Notes: generated by a model from the letters alone, not told the origin. Shown: positions 42,308 to 51,853, numbered from the stretch's first letter. The stretch: DNA of 64,000 nucleotides from Ruminococcus sp. (GCA_019420505.1 JAHZHC010000005.1:1-64000); one strand, 5' to 3'. Numbers and translations are program-made.

Positions 42308-42553
42308 CATTGTATATATAAAGCTATCGCATTATGCAAAGCTTTTACTAAACACTTAAAATTTTATGAATAACTATAATTCTGCAGAAAGCAGCAGAAA
42401 AATTGTTTCAGTCATTGTTTTATTAATAATAACCTATAAAGTTAAAAAAAGCGCCAAAAGACTGTTTATTTTTTTATATAAATTCACAATAAATAGTTAG
42501 AAAAAATAGAATAAATCGCACATTTTCTATAAACAATCCAAAAAATATAAATA

Positions 42554-42582
42554 TTGACATTATTCTAAGAATCTGATATAAT
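42554..42582 (+). promoter_or_regulatory. consensus promoter of secreted protease
   Basis: TTGACA (42554-42559), 17 bp, TATAAT (42577-42582): a perfect vegetative promoter, about 65 bp before the protease start. Confidence 0.8.
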
Positions 42583-42649
42583 ATATTTTATTAGATAAAT
42601 GGTTTTAAGTTTTAATTTTTATTTATAAATGAAAGGATGAAAATTTAAT

Positions 42650-43738
42650 ATGAAAAAACATACAAAAAAATTAATCGCACTAACATTTATTATTTTGTCA
42701 TTGAATCCAATGAACTCTATTTCTTCTTATGCAGAAAACACCAACAATATTTCATCAGAAGTACAAAGTATTATTACTGAATTAAATCAATCAAATAATG
42801 GAATACCAGATTTTATTACAAAATCAGATATTGATAAGGTAATTAATGAAGGTGGAAAAAAAGGTGTAGACGCTTTGCAGCACGTTTATGAAACGTCTAT
42901 TCCTGTTTCAGATCCAATAGTAGATGAAGAGCCAGTTACTAATATAAATTCAAAAGAAAGATTTTCGTATAAATACGATTTTGAAACTGGTGAAATAACC
43001 CGTGTTGACGGAACAGAATTTGAAAATTTCACTGAATTACCAGAAGTACCTCAGCCTAATAATTACACTGAATCATCTATTATGCCAATGGCTTATCCAA
43101 CCGATTGGTATACACCAAACCCTCAAGACTATTCTGATACACGCAAAACATGTAAGTTATTAATTCATACCCAAGATGATAAAACAACATATGGAGGTAC
43201 AGGTTTCTTAACTTCTAATAACACAGTTGTCACAGCTGGTCATTGTATATACGATTCAAATTATGGATCCAATAATTGGTGTGGATATATTATAGTAATC
43301 CCATCTTATAGCCAAGCAAACACATCAGGACCATATGGCAATGCAACAGATGCAACATATGTTGAAGTTGGCGGTAACTGGACAAAAAATAATGACTCGA
43401 CCGATGATTGGGGAATTATTCATTTAAAGAAGAGTTTTTCTATAGGATATTATACACCAATGTGCCCAGGAGATAATATTGTCGGTTGGTGGGTGAGAAT
43501 TCAAGGTTATGAGGGAAATACCAAAAATTTATTCAATACAGGTGGAAATATTGTTTCTGCAAACGGACGTGCAATGCGAACAACTGCTGAGTCTAAAGGC
43601 GGAATGAGCGGTGGTCCTGTATCTGAAGATACCAATGGTTATATAATTGGTATAAATCGAGGTCGGTACTCAAACGGTGATTCGGCTGTAGTAAAATTCG
43701 ACAACTGGTTATACAACAAAATCATGTCATATCGTTAA
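42650..43738 (+). CDS. secreted trypsin-like serine protease (V8-like)
   Basis: A 362-aa secreted protease. A signal peptide (KKLIALTFIILSLNPMNS, cleavage near Ala28) is followed by a propeptide of about 130 aa and a chymotrypsin-fold domain with His in TAGHCIYD near 197, Asp in DSTDDWGII near 252 and Ser in GGMSGGPV near 320. This is the S1B/glutamyl-endopeptidase group. Base composition is lower in GC than the core genes, possibly reflecting transfer. Confidence 0.88.
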   Translation: MKKHTKKLIALTFIILSLNPMNSISSYAENTNNISSEVQSIITELNQSNNGIPDFITKSDIDKVINEGGKKGVDALQHVYETSIPVSDPIVDEEPVTNINSKERFSYKYDFETGEITRVDGTEFENFTELPEVPQPNNYTESSIMPMAYPTDWYTPNPQDYSDTRKTCKLLIHTQDDKTTYGGTGFLTSNNTVVTAGHCIYDSNYGSNNWCGYIIVIPSYSQANTSGPYGNATDATYVEVGGNWTKNNDSTDDWGIIHLKKSFSIGYYTPMCPGDNIVGWWVRIQGYEGNTKNLFNTGGNIVSANGRAMRTTAESKGGMSGGPVSEDTNGYIIGINRGRYSNGDSAVVKFDNWLYNKIMSYR

Positions 43739-43772
43739 TACTTTTTAATGGAAAAACTTGTTATACAAAACG

Positions 43773-43816
43773 AAGTGGCTCAATATTATATAAAATATTA
43801 TAAAAACCACTTTTTT
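43773..43816 (+). terminator. terminator after protease
   Basis: AAGTGG (43773-43778) pairs with CCACTT (43807-43812), with an inner AATATTAT stem, followed by a T-tract. Confidence 0.65.
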
Positions 43817-43895
43817 ATTAATCACTGACCCTGTTCAAAATAACACCGGTAATTTTAAAAGGAGGCTATGTTCTTAAACAGAGCATTTTTATAGT

Positions 43896-45464
43896 ATGAA
43901 ATTAAAACAATTAATAAAATTTAATAAAAAAGAAGAATTATGTGCACTTCTAATAATTCTTACCGGCATTTTAATTCGAATAGTTGATTTCGGAAACACT
44001 CCCTGCGGATTTAATCAAGACGAAGCTTTTGCAGGATATGAGGCATTTTCATTGCTGAATTATGGGATTGATTCTGCCGGTTATCACAATCCTTGCTATT
44101 TTGTTTCATGGGGAAGCGGAATGAATGTTTTAGAAAGTTATCTTGCTATCCCATTTTTTAAACTATTTGGCTGCTCTGTAACAACCTTCAGACTGCCTCA
44201 GCTTATATTCTCCTGTATTTCTCTTCCGTTTTTTTATTTATTATTAAAAAAAGCTTTTGATCCGAAAACCGCTTTGTTAGGATTATCTCTGTTAGTAATA
44301 TCTCCATGGCATATAATGATAAGCAGATGGGGATTGGAATCAAATTTAGCACCAGCATTTTTACTAATTGGATTTTATTTTTTTATAAAAGGAATAAATA
44401 AAAATAAGTATTGGGTTGTTTCTGCTATAATTTACGGACTGTCACTGTACTCTTATTCTATAACATGGATAGTAGTTCCCTTAACCATTTTAGTTTGCGG
44501 TATATATTTATTTATAAATAAACAAAAAATATTATTGCGATATGTTTTAATTTCAGGGTCTGTTTTGTTCGTTTTTGCCCTGCCTCTTATTCTTTTCTTG
44601 CTTGTAAACACAGGTTTTATTTCTGAAATATCAAATTCCTTTATTTCAATTCCTCAATTATCCAAAATAAGATTATCAGAAATCTCAATCAATAATATAT
44701 TTTTACCCAAAACATATTATAACTTATTTAAAATATTAATAAACCAACATGACGGACTGATTTGGAACTCTGTATTTGATTTCGGTTTATTTTATAAAAT
44801 AAGTTTACCTTTTATAATTTTAGGAGCTGTTAAAATAACAACAGTTGCATTATGTCAAATTAGATTAAAAAAATTTTGTATTCAAGTAATGATTCTTTTG
44901 GGAACGTCGTGCTCACTGTTTACATGCCTTTTAATCGACAATTTAAATGTCAATAAAGCCAACTCACTTCACTTCTACATACTAATCATGCTAACAATCG
45001 GAATAAAAGAAGCTTTCAGCATCTTCAAAAAATACATAATTATCAAAAAAGCTATTTTGTTTAGCTATGCAATGTCATTCATTTTTTTCTTTTCTTTTTA
45101 TTTAAGTGATTATAATAATCAAATTTCTTATGACTTCAGATCAGGATTAGAAGACGCCGTGCAATTTGCTAAGCAATTGCCCTCTGATATCTGTTTGGAT
45201 TCAAGCATCTATTATTCTCAGGTTCTATTTTACGACCAAACTCCGACTGACGTTTTTCTGAATACAGTAGAATACTCAAATTACACATCTGCTTTTTTAC
45301 ATGTAGAAAAATTCAGTCATTATGAATTTGGTTTTGATCCAGAAAATTTAGACCCTGAAAAAGTATATATAATTAAAAATGAAATGGAAGAAATATTTTT
45401 AAAAGAAAGTTTTAAAACAGAAACCTTTGAAAATTATTCTGTTGCATATAATAATTATAATTAA
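43896..45464 (+). CDS. GT-C membrane glycosyltransferase (ArnT/PMT-like)
   Basis: A 522-aa polytopic membrane protein with about ten or more hydrophobic segments. The first loop has GFNQDEAFAGYEAF, matching the conserved acidic motif of the PMT/ArnT superfamily, and HIMISRWGLESN lies in a later loop. These enzymes transfer sugars from lipid-phosphate donors to surface polymers. The gene lacks its own ribosome-binding site; AAGGAGG (43858-43864) belongs to an 8-codon ORF (43868-43894) ending 1 bp before the start, so translation appears coupled. Confidence 0.8.
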   Translation: MKLKQLIKFNKKEELCALLIILTGILIRIVDFGNTPCGFNQDEAFAGYEAFSLLNYGIDSAGYHNPCYFVSWGSGMNVLESYLAIPFFKLFGCSVTTFRLPQLIFSCISLPFFYLLLKKAFDPKTALLGLSLLVISPWHIMISRWGLESNLAPAFLLIGFYFFIKGINKNKYWVVSAIIYGLSLYSYSITWIVVPLTILVCGIYLFINKQKILLRYVLISGSVLFVFALPLILFLLVNTGFISEISNSFISIPQLSKIRLSEISINNIFLPKTYYNLFKILINQHDGLIWNSVFDFGLFYKISLPFIILGAVKITTVALCQIRLKKFCIQVMILLGTSCSLFTCLLIDNLNVNKANSLHFYILIMLTIGIKEAFSIFKKYIIIKKAILFSYAMSFIFFFSFYLSDYNNQISYDFRSGLEDAVQFAKQLPSDICLDSSIYYSQVLFYDQTPTDVFLNTVEYSNYTSAFLHVEKFSHYEFGFDPENLDPEKVYIIKNEMEEIFLKESFKTETFENYSVAYNNYN

Positions 45465-45642
45465 TATATTTTTTATTACGTTAATCAAGTTTTTATAACA
45501 GGTAATATCTTTTTTTCATATTTATATTTTTGTTGAATTATTAAGAATAAAATTTTTTTATCTGCAAATAATATGGTTACAAAATCGACTTAATACTTGT
45601 AATTTCTCTGTGGAAAATTTGATTTGAAAGGAATGTTTATAT

Positions 45643-46185
45643 ATGAAAGCAACAGGTATTGTTAGACGTATTGACGACTTGGGAAGAGTTGTTATACCAA
45701 AGGAAATCAGAAGAACTATGCGTATTCGTGAGGGCGACCCTCTTGAAATTTATACAAGTAATGAGGGAGAGGTAATATTTAAAAAATATTCTCCTATAAA
45801 TGAATTATCCGAGGGCGCAGCACAAGCTGCCGAGGTAATCTCAAAGCTTGGCGGAGCGCCTGCAATTGTGTTTGACCGGGATCATGTAGTCGCAGTCGCA
45901 GGAGTTCAGAAAAAAGAATATTCCGAGCGAAGAATATCTCCGGCTTTGGAAGAGCTTCTTGAAAGCAGAAAATCTTTTGCATTTACTGATGAATCTGTCC
46001 ACCCTCTTATGCCGGTGGAAGGTATTGATAAACCTGCTCTTGCCGTTTTCCCCATTATTTCATCAGGAGATGTAACAGGCGCTGTAGCTTTTGTTTCTAA
46101 TTCAGAAAATACAAAAGCAGATGAACAGCATAAAATGCTTGCACAGGCAGCAGCCATGTTCCTTGGCAAACAAATTGAAGAATAA
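45643..46185 (+). CDS. spoVT: stage V sporulation protein T
   Basis: A 180-aa AbrB-family transcription regulator of late forespore genes. The N-terminal swapped-hairpin DNA-binding domain MKATGIVRRIDDLGRVVIPK with IRRTMRIREGDPLEIYT is nearly invariant in SpoVT, and a GAF-like domain follows (KPALAVFPIISSGDVTGAV). Length is exactly that of the family. GAAAGGAA precedes the ATG. It shows that the host makes spores. The terminator is at 46192-46227. Confidence 0.95.
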   Translation: MKATGIVRRIDDLGRVVIPKEIRRTMRIREGDPLEIYTSNEGEVIFKKYSPINELSEGAAQAAEVISKLGGAPAIVFDRDHVVAVAGVQKKEYSERRISPALEELLESRKSFAFTDESVHPLMPVEGIDKPALAVFPIISSGDVTGAVAFVSNSENTKADEQHKMLAQAAAMFLGKQIEE

Positions 46186-46191
46186 AATAAA

Positions 46192-46227
46192 CGGCTGTAT
46201 CTCATAAAAAGATACAGCTGTTTTTTT
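46192..46227 (+). terminator. terminator of spoVT
   Basis: CGGCTGTATCT (46192-46202) pairs with AGATACAGCTG (46210-46220), one wobble, followed by seven T. Confidence 0.85.
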
Positions 46228-46317
46228 CTGTATTGATATAACTCTTAAAACTTATGCACATTTATACTCACGAGAAAACGAACGTGCAATATCAATTTTA
46301 AATAAAATAAAAGATAA

Positions 46318-46335
46318 TTCTTGGTGAATTCTTGG
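46318..46335 (-). repeat. inverted copy of the 18-bp attR repeat
   Basis: The complement of this stretch is CCAAGAATTCACCAAGAA, identical to 30554-30571 beside the prophage attachment site. Here it lies between spoVT and a tRNA-Ser gene. Confidence 0.7.
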
Positions 46336-46438
46336 CTATAAAAATAAAACCGCTTAAAATAGGCGTTTTTTTACTTATTTGTGAGAAATACATAAAAATA
46401 TATTGGCGATTTTAGATTCGGTATTCAAACCCACAAGC

Positions 46439-46521
46439 TCCGCAAAAAATTGGTAGCGACGGCGAACCGTCAAGAGGGCATTTATAACCGAACAGGTGAG
46501 CCAAGCGTGATTTTTTGCGGA
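46439..46521. repeat. 83-bp element bounded by 12-bp inverted repeats
   Basis: TCCGCAAAAAAT (46439-46450) and ATTTTTTGCGGA (46510-46521) are perfect inverted repeats around a 59-bp core that contains a GACGG/CCGTC hairpin. The element lies just beyond the terminator of tRNA-Ser(GGA). It could be a miniature inverted-repeat element or a structured RNA; no transposase gene is present. Confidence 0.55.
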
Positions 46522-46566
46522 AAGGAGGAACAGTGGAGCGGGTGACTGATTTTTATAAAAATAAAA

Positions 46567-46593
46567 ATCGGAACGAGCGTAACTCGTTCCGAT
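46567..46593 (-). terminator. terminator of tRNA-Ser(GGA)
   Basis: ATCGGAACGAG (46567-46577) and CTCGTTCCGAT (46583-46593) form an 11-bp stem with a 5-nt loop; on the minus strand a T-rich tract follows directly. Confidence 0.85.
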
Positions 46594-46594
46594 G

Positions 46595-46687
46595 TGGCGG
46601 AGAAGGAGGGATTCGAACCCTCGATGAGCTATCAACCCATACACGAGTTCCAGTCGTGCGCCATAAACCGGGCTAGGCGACTTCTCC
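46595..46687 (-). tRNA. tRNA-Ser(GGA)
   Basis: A 93-nt class II tRNA: acceptor GGAGAAG/CTTCTCC, anticodon stem CACGA/TCGTG enclosing CTGGAAC (anticodon GGA), a long variable arm, T-arm GAGGG/CCCTC with TTCGAAT and encoded GCCA. Confidence 0.93.
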
Positions 46688-46792
46688 ATTTGCCGTTTAA
46701 TATTATATCATATTTCTTTTTTATTGTCAATAATTTAATAAAATTTTTATGTAATGATTTTTTTAACGCAATATAATCATTAATTAAGAAAA

Positions 46793-46821
46793 ACAGCATT
46801 GAAATATTCATTCAATGCTGT
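46793..46821 (-). terminator. terminator of spoVS
   Basis: ACAGCATTGAA pairs with TTCAATGCTGT across a short loop; the minus strand continues with TTTTC after the stem. It lies 8 bp downstream of the spoVS stop. Confidence 0.75.
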
Positions 46822-46828
46822 AATTTTT

Positions 46829-47089
46829 TTATCTTTCTTCACAAATTAATTTAATTGCAGTTCTTTCCTCATTGTCAATCAAAACATTAGCAAACGCAGG
46901 AATGCAAATCATGTCAATTCCTAACGGGGCTAAATAACCTCTTGCTATGGCAATTGCCTTTATTGCCTGATTAGCAGCACCGGCGCCTACTGCTTGTACT
47001 TCTACAGCGCCGCTGTCTCTGATTACACCGGAAATTGCACCTGCAACTGAATTCGGTACAGATTTTGATGATACTTTTAATATTTCCAT
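46829..47089 (-). CDS. spoVS: stage V sporulation protein S
   Basis: An 86-aa protein identical in length to the SpoVS family. It reads MEILKVSSKSVPNSVAGAIS and has RDSGAVEVQAVGAGAANQAI and GIDMICIPAF, all family hallmarks. SpoVS is a small Alba-like regulator needed for septation and coat assembly during sporulation. ATG 47089 follows AAGGAG; the longer ORF start is not used. Directly upstream lies ymdB, a common pairing in Clostridia. Confidence 0.95.
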   Translation of the reverse strand: MEILKVSSKSVPNSVAGAISGVIRDSGAVEVQAVGAGAANQAIKAIAIARGYLAPLGIDMICIPAFANVLIDNEERTAIKLICEER

Positions 47090-47183
47090 AGTCTTTCGCT
47101 CCTTGTAGTTTAATCGGTTAATTTCCTTAATCATTATACACTATAATTAATATTTTTTCAAGTATATTAAAATTTTTTGGTTA

Positions 47184-47951
47184 TTATCTCTTAATGAGTC
47201 GGGTTATTTTCGTCGCTTTGCCTAATTTTTCATCAAAGCTTATAATAATTCCATTTATGAAACAAGGATTTTCACTTTCAATAAAATGAACAGGGGAGTG
47301 GTATTTCATTTTGTTTATAGCCCGCTCCGTGTCAACACCTAATACAGAGAGCTCCGGACCGGTCATTCCGGCATCAGTAATATATGCAGTGTGTTTGTCA
47401 ATTATTTGTTCATCAGCAGTCTGAACATGAGTGTGTGTTCCAATGACAGCAGTAACCTTTCCGGCAAGATATTGCCCCATAGCCTTTTTTTCAGATGTTG
47501 CCTCAGCATGAAAATCCACAAAAATATTCGGTGTGTTTATATTTTTAAGTATTTCATCCATAGCAAAAAAAGGATTGTCAAGTGAGTCCATATAAACAGT
47601 TCCCATAAGATTTACTACCGCAATTTGCGTGCTGCCTAAATCAACAGTAATAATACCGTGTCCATTGACTCCTGCAGGAAAATTGTATGGCCTGAGAAGA
47701 TTCTCCTTAAAGTCAAACATCTCTATCGATTCCCTACGCTGAAAACAGTGATTTCCCGTCGTTATAACATCAGCTCCCATCTGCATAAGCCGGTCAAATG
47801 ATTTTGCCGATATTCCATTTCCTTTTGCAGAGTTTTCGCCGTTTATTATTGTGAAATCAATATCCCATTCCTTTTTTATGCTGTAAATGTGCTTTTCTAA
47901 AAAGCTACAGCCGCTTTCTCCAACTACATCTCCAATAAATAATAAATTCAT
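47184..47951 (-). CDS. ymdB: YmdB-family metallophosphoesterase
   Basis: A 255-aa calcineurin-like phosphodiesterase. Motifs include GDVVGESG at the N-terminus, NGENSAKGNG near 38, TTGNHCFQRR near 65, VDFHAEATSEK near 146 and GTHTHVQTADEQ near 173. Relatives hydrolyse 2',3'-cyclic nucleotides and affect biofilm/motility decisions. It lies after the ftsH terminator with a short gap (AAAGAG before the ATG). Confidence 0.9.
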   Translation of the reverse strand: MNLLFIGDVVGESGCSFLEKHIYSIKKEWDIDFTIINGENSAKGNGISAKSFDRLMQMGADVITTGNHCFQRRESIEMFDFKENLLRPYNFPAGVNGHGIITVDLGSTQIAVVNLMGTVYMDSLDNPFFAMDEILKNINTPNIFVDFHAEATSEKKAMGQYLAGKVTAVIGTHTHVQTADEQIIDKHTAYITDAGMTGPELSVLGVDTERAINKMKYHSPVHFIESENPCFINGIIISFDEKLGKATKITRLIKR

Positions 47952-47978
47952 ATTAAACTCTTTTCTAAATTTGTGTAT

Positions 47979-48002
47979 TAAAAAGCCGGCTGGCTGCCGG
48001 CT
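47979..48002 (-). terminator. terminator of ftsH
   Basis: AGCCGGC (47984-47990) and GCCGGCT (47996-48002) form a GC-rich stem with a 5-nt loop, followed on the minus strand by TTTTT. Confidence 0.85.
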
Positions 48003-48008
48003 CTTATT

Positions 48009-49943
48009 TTATTCTTCGCTTTTATTGTTATCAGTTTCATCATTAAGCGTTTGTTCTGAATCCACCGTCTTATCTGAAATAAACTCGGTTTCATTAAGTT
48101 CACCCTTCATAAGCCGCTCAAAATTAATACCATCAATCTTTTCATGTATCATCAGGTACTTGGCGATCAGATGCAGCTTATCAATGTGTTCTCTTAAAAT
48201 GCTTTCTGCCTTTTCAAAAGCGTCCTCAACAATACTTCTGATTTCGTTATCTATTTCAGCAGCAACATTTTCAGAATAGCTCGGAGTGTTTGTGTAATCC
48301 CTGCCAAGGAACACCTCGTGTTCGTCTCTGCCGTAAACAACAGGTCCTAAGTTGTCACTGAAACCATAGCGTGTAACCATATTTCTTGCAGTAGCAGTCG
48401 CTCTTTCCAGGTCATTTGAAGCGCCGGTTGAAATATCATCAAGAATAATCTTTTCAGCTACACGTCCTCCAAGAAGTACAATGATATTTTCCGCCATTTC
48501 TTTTTTACTTACATAAGACTTATCTTTTTCCGGAAGGCTCATAGTAAATCCGCCGGCTTGACCTCTTGGTATAATAGAAACCTGATGAACTTTATCCTGA
48601 GAATCACAATAATATGTGCAGACAGCGTGACCGCCTTCGTGGTAAGCTGTAAGCTTCTTCTCAGCTTCTGTAACAACTCTTGATTTCTTTTCAGGACCTG
48701 CAACAACTTTAATAGATGATTCTTCAAGATCCTGTTTTGTTATAGCTTTTCTGTTATTTCTTGCGGCAAGAAGCGAAGCCTCGTTTACAAGATTCTCAAG
48801 ATCAGCACCCGTGAAGCCGACTGTTGATTTTGCAATCGTTTCTAAGTTTACATCAGGAGCAAGAGGCTTATTTCTTGTGTGAACCTTAAGAATTTCCTCT
48901 CTGCCTTTAACGTCAGGATAGCCGACAAGAATCTGTCTGTCAAATCGTCCAGGACGCAGCAGCGCAGGGTCGAGAATATCACGTCTGTTTGTTGCGGCCA
49001 TTACTATAACTGAATCATTTTCAGAGAAGCCGTCCATTTCAACAAGAAGTTGGTTCAGAGTCTGTTCACGTTCATCGTGTCCGCCGCCAAGACCTGCACC
49101 TCTCTGTCTTCCGACAGCGTCAATTTCATCAATAAAAATGATTGACGGTGAATTTTTCTTTGCCTGTTCAAATAAATCTCTCACACGGGAAGCGCCTACA
49201 CCTACAAACATTTCTACAAAGTCAGAACCTGAAATTGAGAAGAACGGTACATTTGCTTCACCGGCAACAGCACGGGCAAGTAAGGTTTTACCTGTACCCG
49301 GAGGTCCCATGAGAAGAACTCCTTTAGGTATTCTTGCACCGATTTCATTATATTTCTTTGAGTTCCTAAGAAAATCCACAATTTCCTTAAGCTCTTCTTT
49401 TTCTTCGTCAGCACCTGCAACATCTGCAAATGTCGCCTTTTTACTGCTCGGAGCTTGTTTTGCATTAGTCTTGCCAAATGAGGACATTTTTCCTCCGCCG
49501 GCGTTTTTCATCATAAATACAAAGAAGAAAATCATAACGCCCAGCATCAGCAGAGTAGGTATCATATTAAGCCAGAAGCTGTTATCTGAAATCGGAATCA
49601 AATTGTATTTAAGAGGATCATCAGGATTTGCTTCATTGTATTTTTTACGATAGTTTTCTGCATCCTCTCCGCCCAGAATCTCCTGAGCAAATATTGAAAC
49701 ATTAGGAACAGTATAACTCTTTACTTCGTTGTTATCCTTCAGCTTATATTTCATTTTGCCTGATCCGAGATCAAGTTCAAATTCAGAAACCTCAAGCTTA
49801 TCAAAATACCCCATTATTTCAGAATATTTGGTGGATGTGTTATTGCTGCTCATGGAAGTTAGAAAATATACCAATCCGCCGATAATAACTAAAGAAACCA
49901 GCAAATAAACCAATAATGATTTTCCGTTATTATTTTTATTCAA
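48009..49943 (-). CDS. ftsH: ATP-dependent zinc metalloprotease FtsH
   Basis: A 644-aa membrane protease for quality control. There are membrane segments at ~9-28 and ~125-147, an AAA module with Walker A GPPGTGKT near 213, Walker B IIFIDEIDAVG near 268 and second region of homology RPGRFDRQI, and the zinc site HEGGH near 437. The acidic C-terminus is usual. It ends the operon gdpP-rplI-dnaB-tilS-hpt-ftsH. Confidence 0.97.
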   Translation of the reverse strand: MNKNNNGKSLLVYLLVSLVIIGGLVYFLTSMSSNNTSTKYSEIMGYFDKLEVSEFELDLGSGKMKYKLKDNNEVKSYTVPNVSIFAQEILGGEDAENYRKKYNEANPDDPLKYNLIPISDNSFWLNMIPTLLMLGVMIFFFVFMMKNAGGGKMSSFGKTNAKQAPSSKKATFADVAGADEEKEELKEIVDFLRNSKKYNEIGARIPKGVLLMGPPGTGKTLLARAVAGEANVPFFSISGSDFVEMFVGVGASRVRDLFEQAKKNSPSIIFIDEIDAVGRQRGAGLGGGHDEREQTLNQLLVEMDGFSENDSVIVMAATNRRDILDPALLRPGRFDRQILVGYPDVKGREEILKVHTRNKPLAPDVNLETIAKSTVGFTGADLENLVNEASLLAARNNRKAITKQDLEESSIKVVAGPEKKSRVVTEAEKKLTAYHEGGHAVCTYYCDSQDKVHQVSIIPRGQAGGFTMSLPEKDKSYVSKKEMAENIIVLLGGRVAEKIILDDISTGASNDLERATATARNMVTRYGFSDNLGPVVYGRDEHEVFLGRDYTNTPSYSENVAAEIDNEIRSIVEDAFEKAESILREHIDKLHLIAKYLMIHEKIDGINFERLMKGELNETEFISDKTVDSEQTLNDETDNNKSEE

Positions 49944-49976
49944 TATATCACGACCTTTTTAAAAATTTATATTAAA

Positions 49977-50501
49977 TCAGTTTCCGTCAGGTGTCAAAAC
50001 ACCTAAATAGGGAAGCTGACGATATTTTTCATTGTAATCAAGTCCATATCCCACCACAAATCTGTCTTCAATTTCAAAACAGCAATAATCAGGTGAAATA
50101 TCAGCCGTTCTTCTGGAAGGTTTGTCAAGGAACACAGCTATTTTAACATCTTTACAGCCAGCCTTTAAAAAGTAATCCATAAGCTGCGAAAGAGTGTTTC
50201 CGGTATCAATAATATCTTCAACAATAAGAATGCTTTTTCCTTTGACGTCAAGAGCATAATCATCGTGAATTTCGGGTTTTCCGTTGCTTTGAGTATCTAT
50301 ATAGCTTTTGGCACGGATAAAATTGACGTTTAGTTCAGCGTCAATTGACCGTATAAGATCCGCAGTAAAAATAAACGAACCTTTTAACACGGAAACCATC
50401 GTAATTTTTTCTCCGTTATAATCCGATGATATTTTTTTTGCTATTTCATAAACACGTTTTTTTATGTCCTTCTCAGAAATAAGCGGCGATATTTTGTCCA
50501 T
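49977..50501 (-). CDS. hpt: hypoxanthine phosphoribosyltransferase
   Basis: A 174-aa purine-salvage enzyme making IMP/GMP. The PRPP-binding motif VEDIIDTGNTL is near residue 95-105, with VSVLKGSFIFTADLIR near 40 and DYNEKYRQLPYLGVL at the C-terminus. ATG 50501 has GAGG upstream. Lying between tilS and ftsH is the classical Firmicutes arrangement. Confidence 0.95.
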   Translation of the reverse strand: MDKISPLISEKDIKKRVYEIAKKISSDYNGEKITMVSVLKGSFIFTADLIRSIDAELNVNFIRAKSYIDTQSNGKPEIHDDYALDVKGKSILIVEDIIDTGNTLSQLMDYFLKAGCKDVKIAVFLDKPSRRTADISPDYCCFEIEDRFVVGYGLDYNEKYRQLPYLGVLTPDGN

Positions 50502-50543
50502 AAAACTAAACCTCAATTATTATAAAATATATTTGTGACAGTT

Positions 50544-51851
50544 TTATGATATATTGCAAATCATTATTTTTTTTGTGTTGGAATCTGCCTTAACACGCTC
50601 AGCGCAGCCAAAGCCTTCCACCCAAATAATGCCTTCATCATCACAAATCAAAACAGTTTTGTCTCTCATATCAACAGGAACAGAGGCATTAAAAAGCTTT
50701 TTGACGGATGAAGTAAAATCCCTGCCGCAAAGCTTTATTTTATCCCCATTTCGCCTGTTTCTAATATAAACCTTACCTTTTATTTTATCACAATCAATAG
50801 GACCGTTTGCTAACATTTTATGAACATTTTCAGCAGAAGCGGCAATTGTATCAAAACTGACATGTCTCCCGAAAAAGCTGTATTTTTCGTTTGTATCAAT
50901 GAAAATTAAAACGGGACTGATATCATCATTTCTAATTGTTCCAATACTTAAAATATTATTTTCACATATTGCAAATATATCCGATTCAAGGTTAATTTTT
51001 CCGCCTTTTAAAAGAATAGAAGCAATATTATTTATCTTATCAAAGCTGTATCTCAGATTATTTTCATTAAAAATTTTAGCCAAAGCACGGTTTCTTATGG
51101 CAGGATGGGCACTATTCAAAACTTCAGCGTCATAACCATCCGAAACTCTGGAATTGTTGATTAGCAAATCAGTTTGTGCCTCAAGATAATCTTCATCGGA
51201 TCTGATATTATCAAGCGTTTTTTCAAAAGTTGAAAAAAGGGAAGCATTAATCTCTTTAAGTGTCGGAATAGCTTTTAAACGTATTTTGTTTCTTGAAAAT
51301 TCTGTTTCGAGATTGGTAGAATCAGTTACAAAGCTTTGATCATTATTTTTTAGAAATTCAAGTATATCTTCACGAGTGCAGTCAATTAACGGCCTTATAA
51401 TGTTATCACGTACAGGAGGAATAGAACAAAGACCCTTAAGTCCGGTTCCTCTCACAAGATTAAAAAGCAGAGTTTCAAAACAGTCTGAAAGGGTGTGTGC
51501 CGTAGCAATTTTTTCGGTTTCAGCTTTTGAAAAGATATTATATCTTAATTTTCGTGCACCGTCTTCTAATGAAGCTGAATTCATTCTGCAATATTCTTTA
51601 ACATTAATTCTGTGTACATCAATAGGAATATCCAGATCTCTGCAAAGTTTAATACAGAAGTTTTCATCACGCAGACTCTCATCACCTCTGAGCTGATGAT
51701 TAATATGACAAGCTGAAATATCATATCCTAATTCTCTTAAACACAAAAGGAGTGAAACGCTGTCCGCTCCGCCAGAAAGGCCCACCAGAATGCGCTCACT
51801 CTTTTTTACCATATTATATTTTTCAATTGTTTTTGCGACTTTGTTAAGCAT
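50544..51851 (-). CDS. tilS: tRNA(Ile)-lysidine synthetase
   Basis: A 435-aa N-type ATP pyrophosphatase that modifies the wobble base of tRNA-Ile(CAU). The PP-loop LVGLSGGADSVSL lies at residues ~22-33, with CHINHQLRGDESLRDE near 55 and ATAHTLSDCFETLLFNL near 125; the C-terminal domain has RNRRNGDKIKLCG. It starts 2 bp after the dnaB stop. Confidence 0.95.
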   Translation of the reverse strand: MLNKVAKTIEKYNMVKKSERILVGLSGGADSVSLLLCLRELGYDISACHINHQLRGDESLRDENFCIKLCRDLDIPIDVHRINVKEYCRMNSASLEDGARKLRYNIFSKAETEKIATAHTLSDCFETLLFNLVRGTGLKGLCSIPPVRDNIIRPLIDCTREDILEFLKNNDQSFVTDSTNLETEFSRNKIRLKAIPTLKEINASLFSTFEKTLDNIRSDEDYLEAQTDLLINNSRVSDGYDAEVLNSAHPAIRNRALAKIFNENNLRYSFDKINNIASILLKGGKINLESDIFAICENNILSIGTIRNDDISPVLIFIDTNEKYSFFGRHVSFDTIAASAENVHKMLANGPIDCDKIKGKVYIRNRRNGDKIKLCGRDFTSSVKKLFNASVPVDMRDKTVLICDDEGIIWVEGFGCAERVKADSNTKKIMICNIS

Positions 51852-51853
51852 AT

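Noticed and set aside
46375..46689. 104-codon minus-strand ORF
   Set aside because: It runs through tRNA-Ser(GGA), its terminator and the palindromic element, so it is almost certainly not coding.
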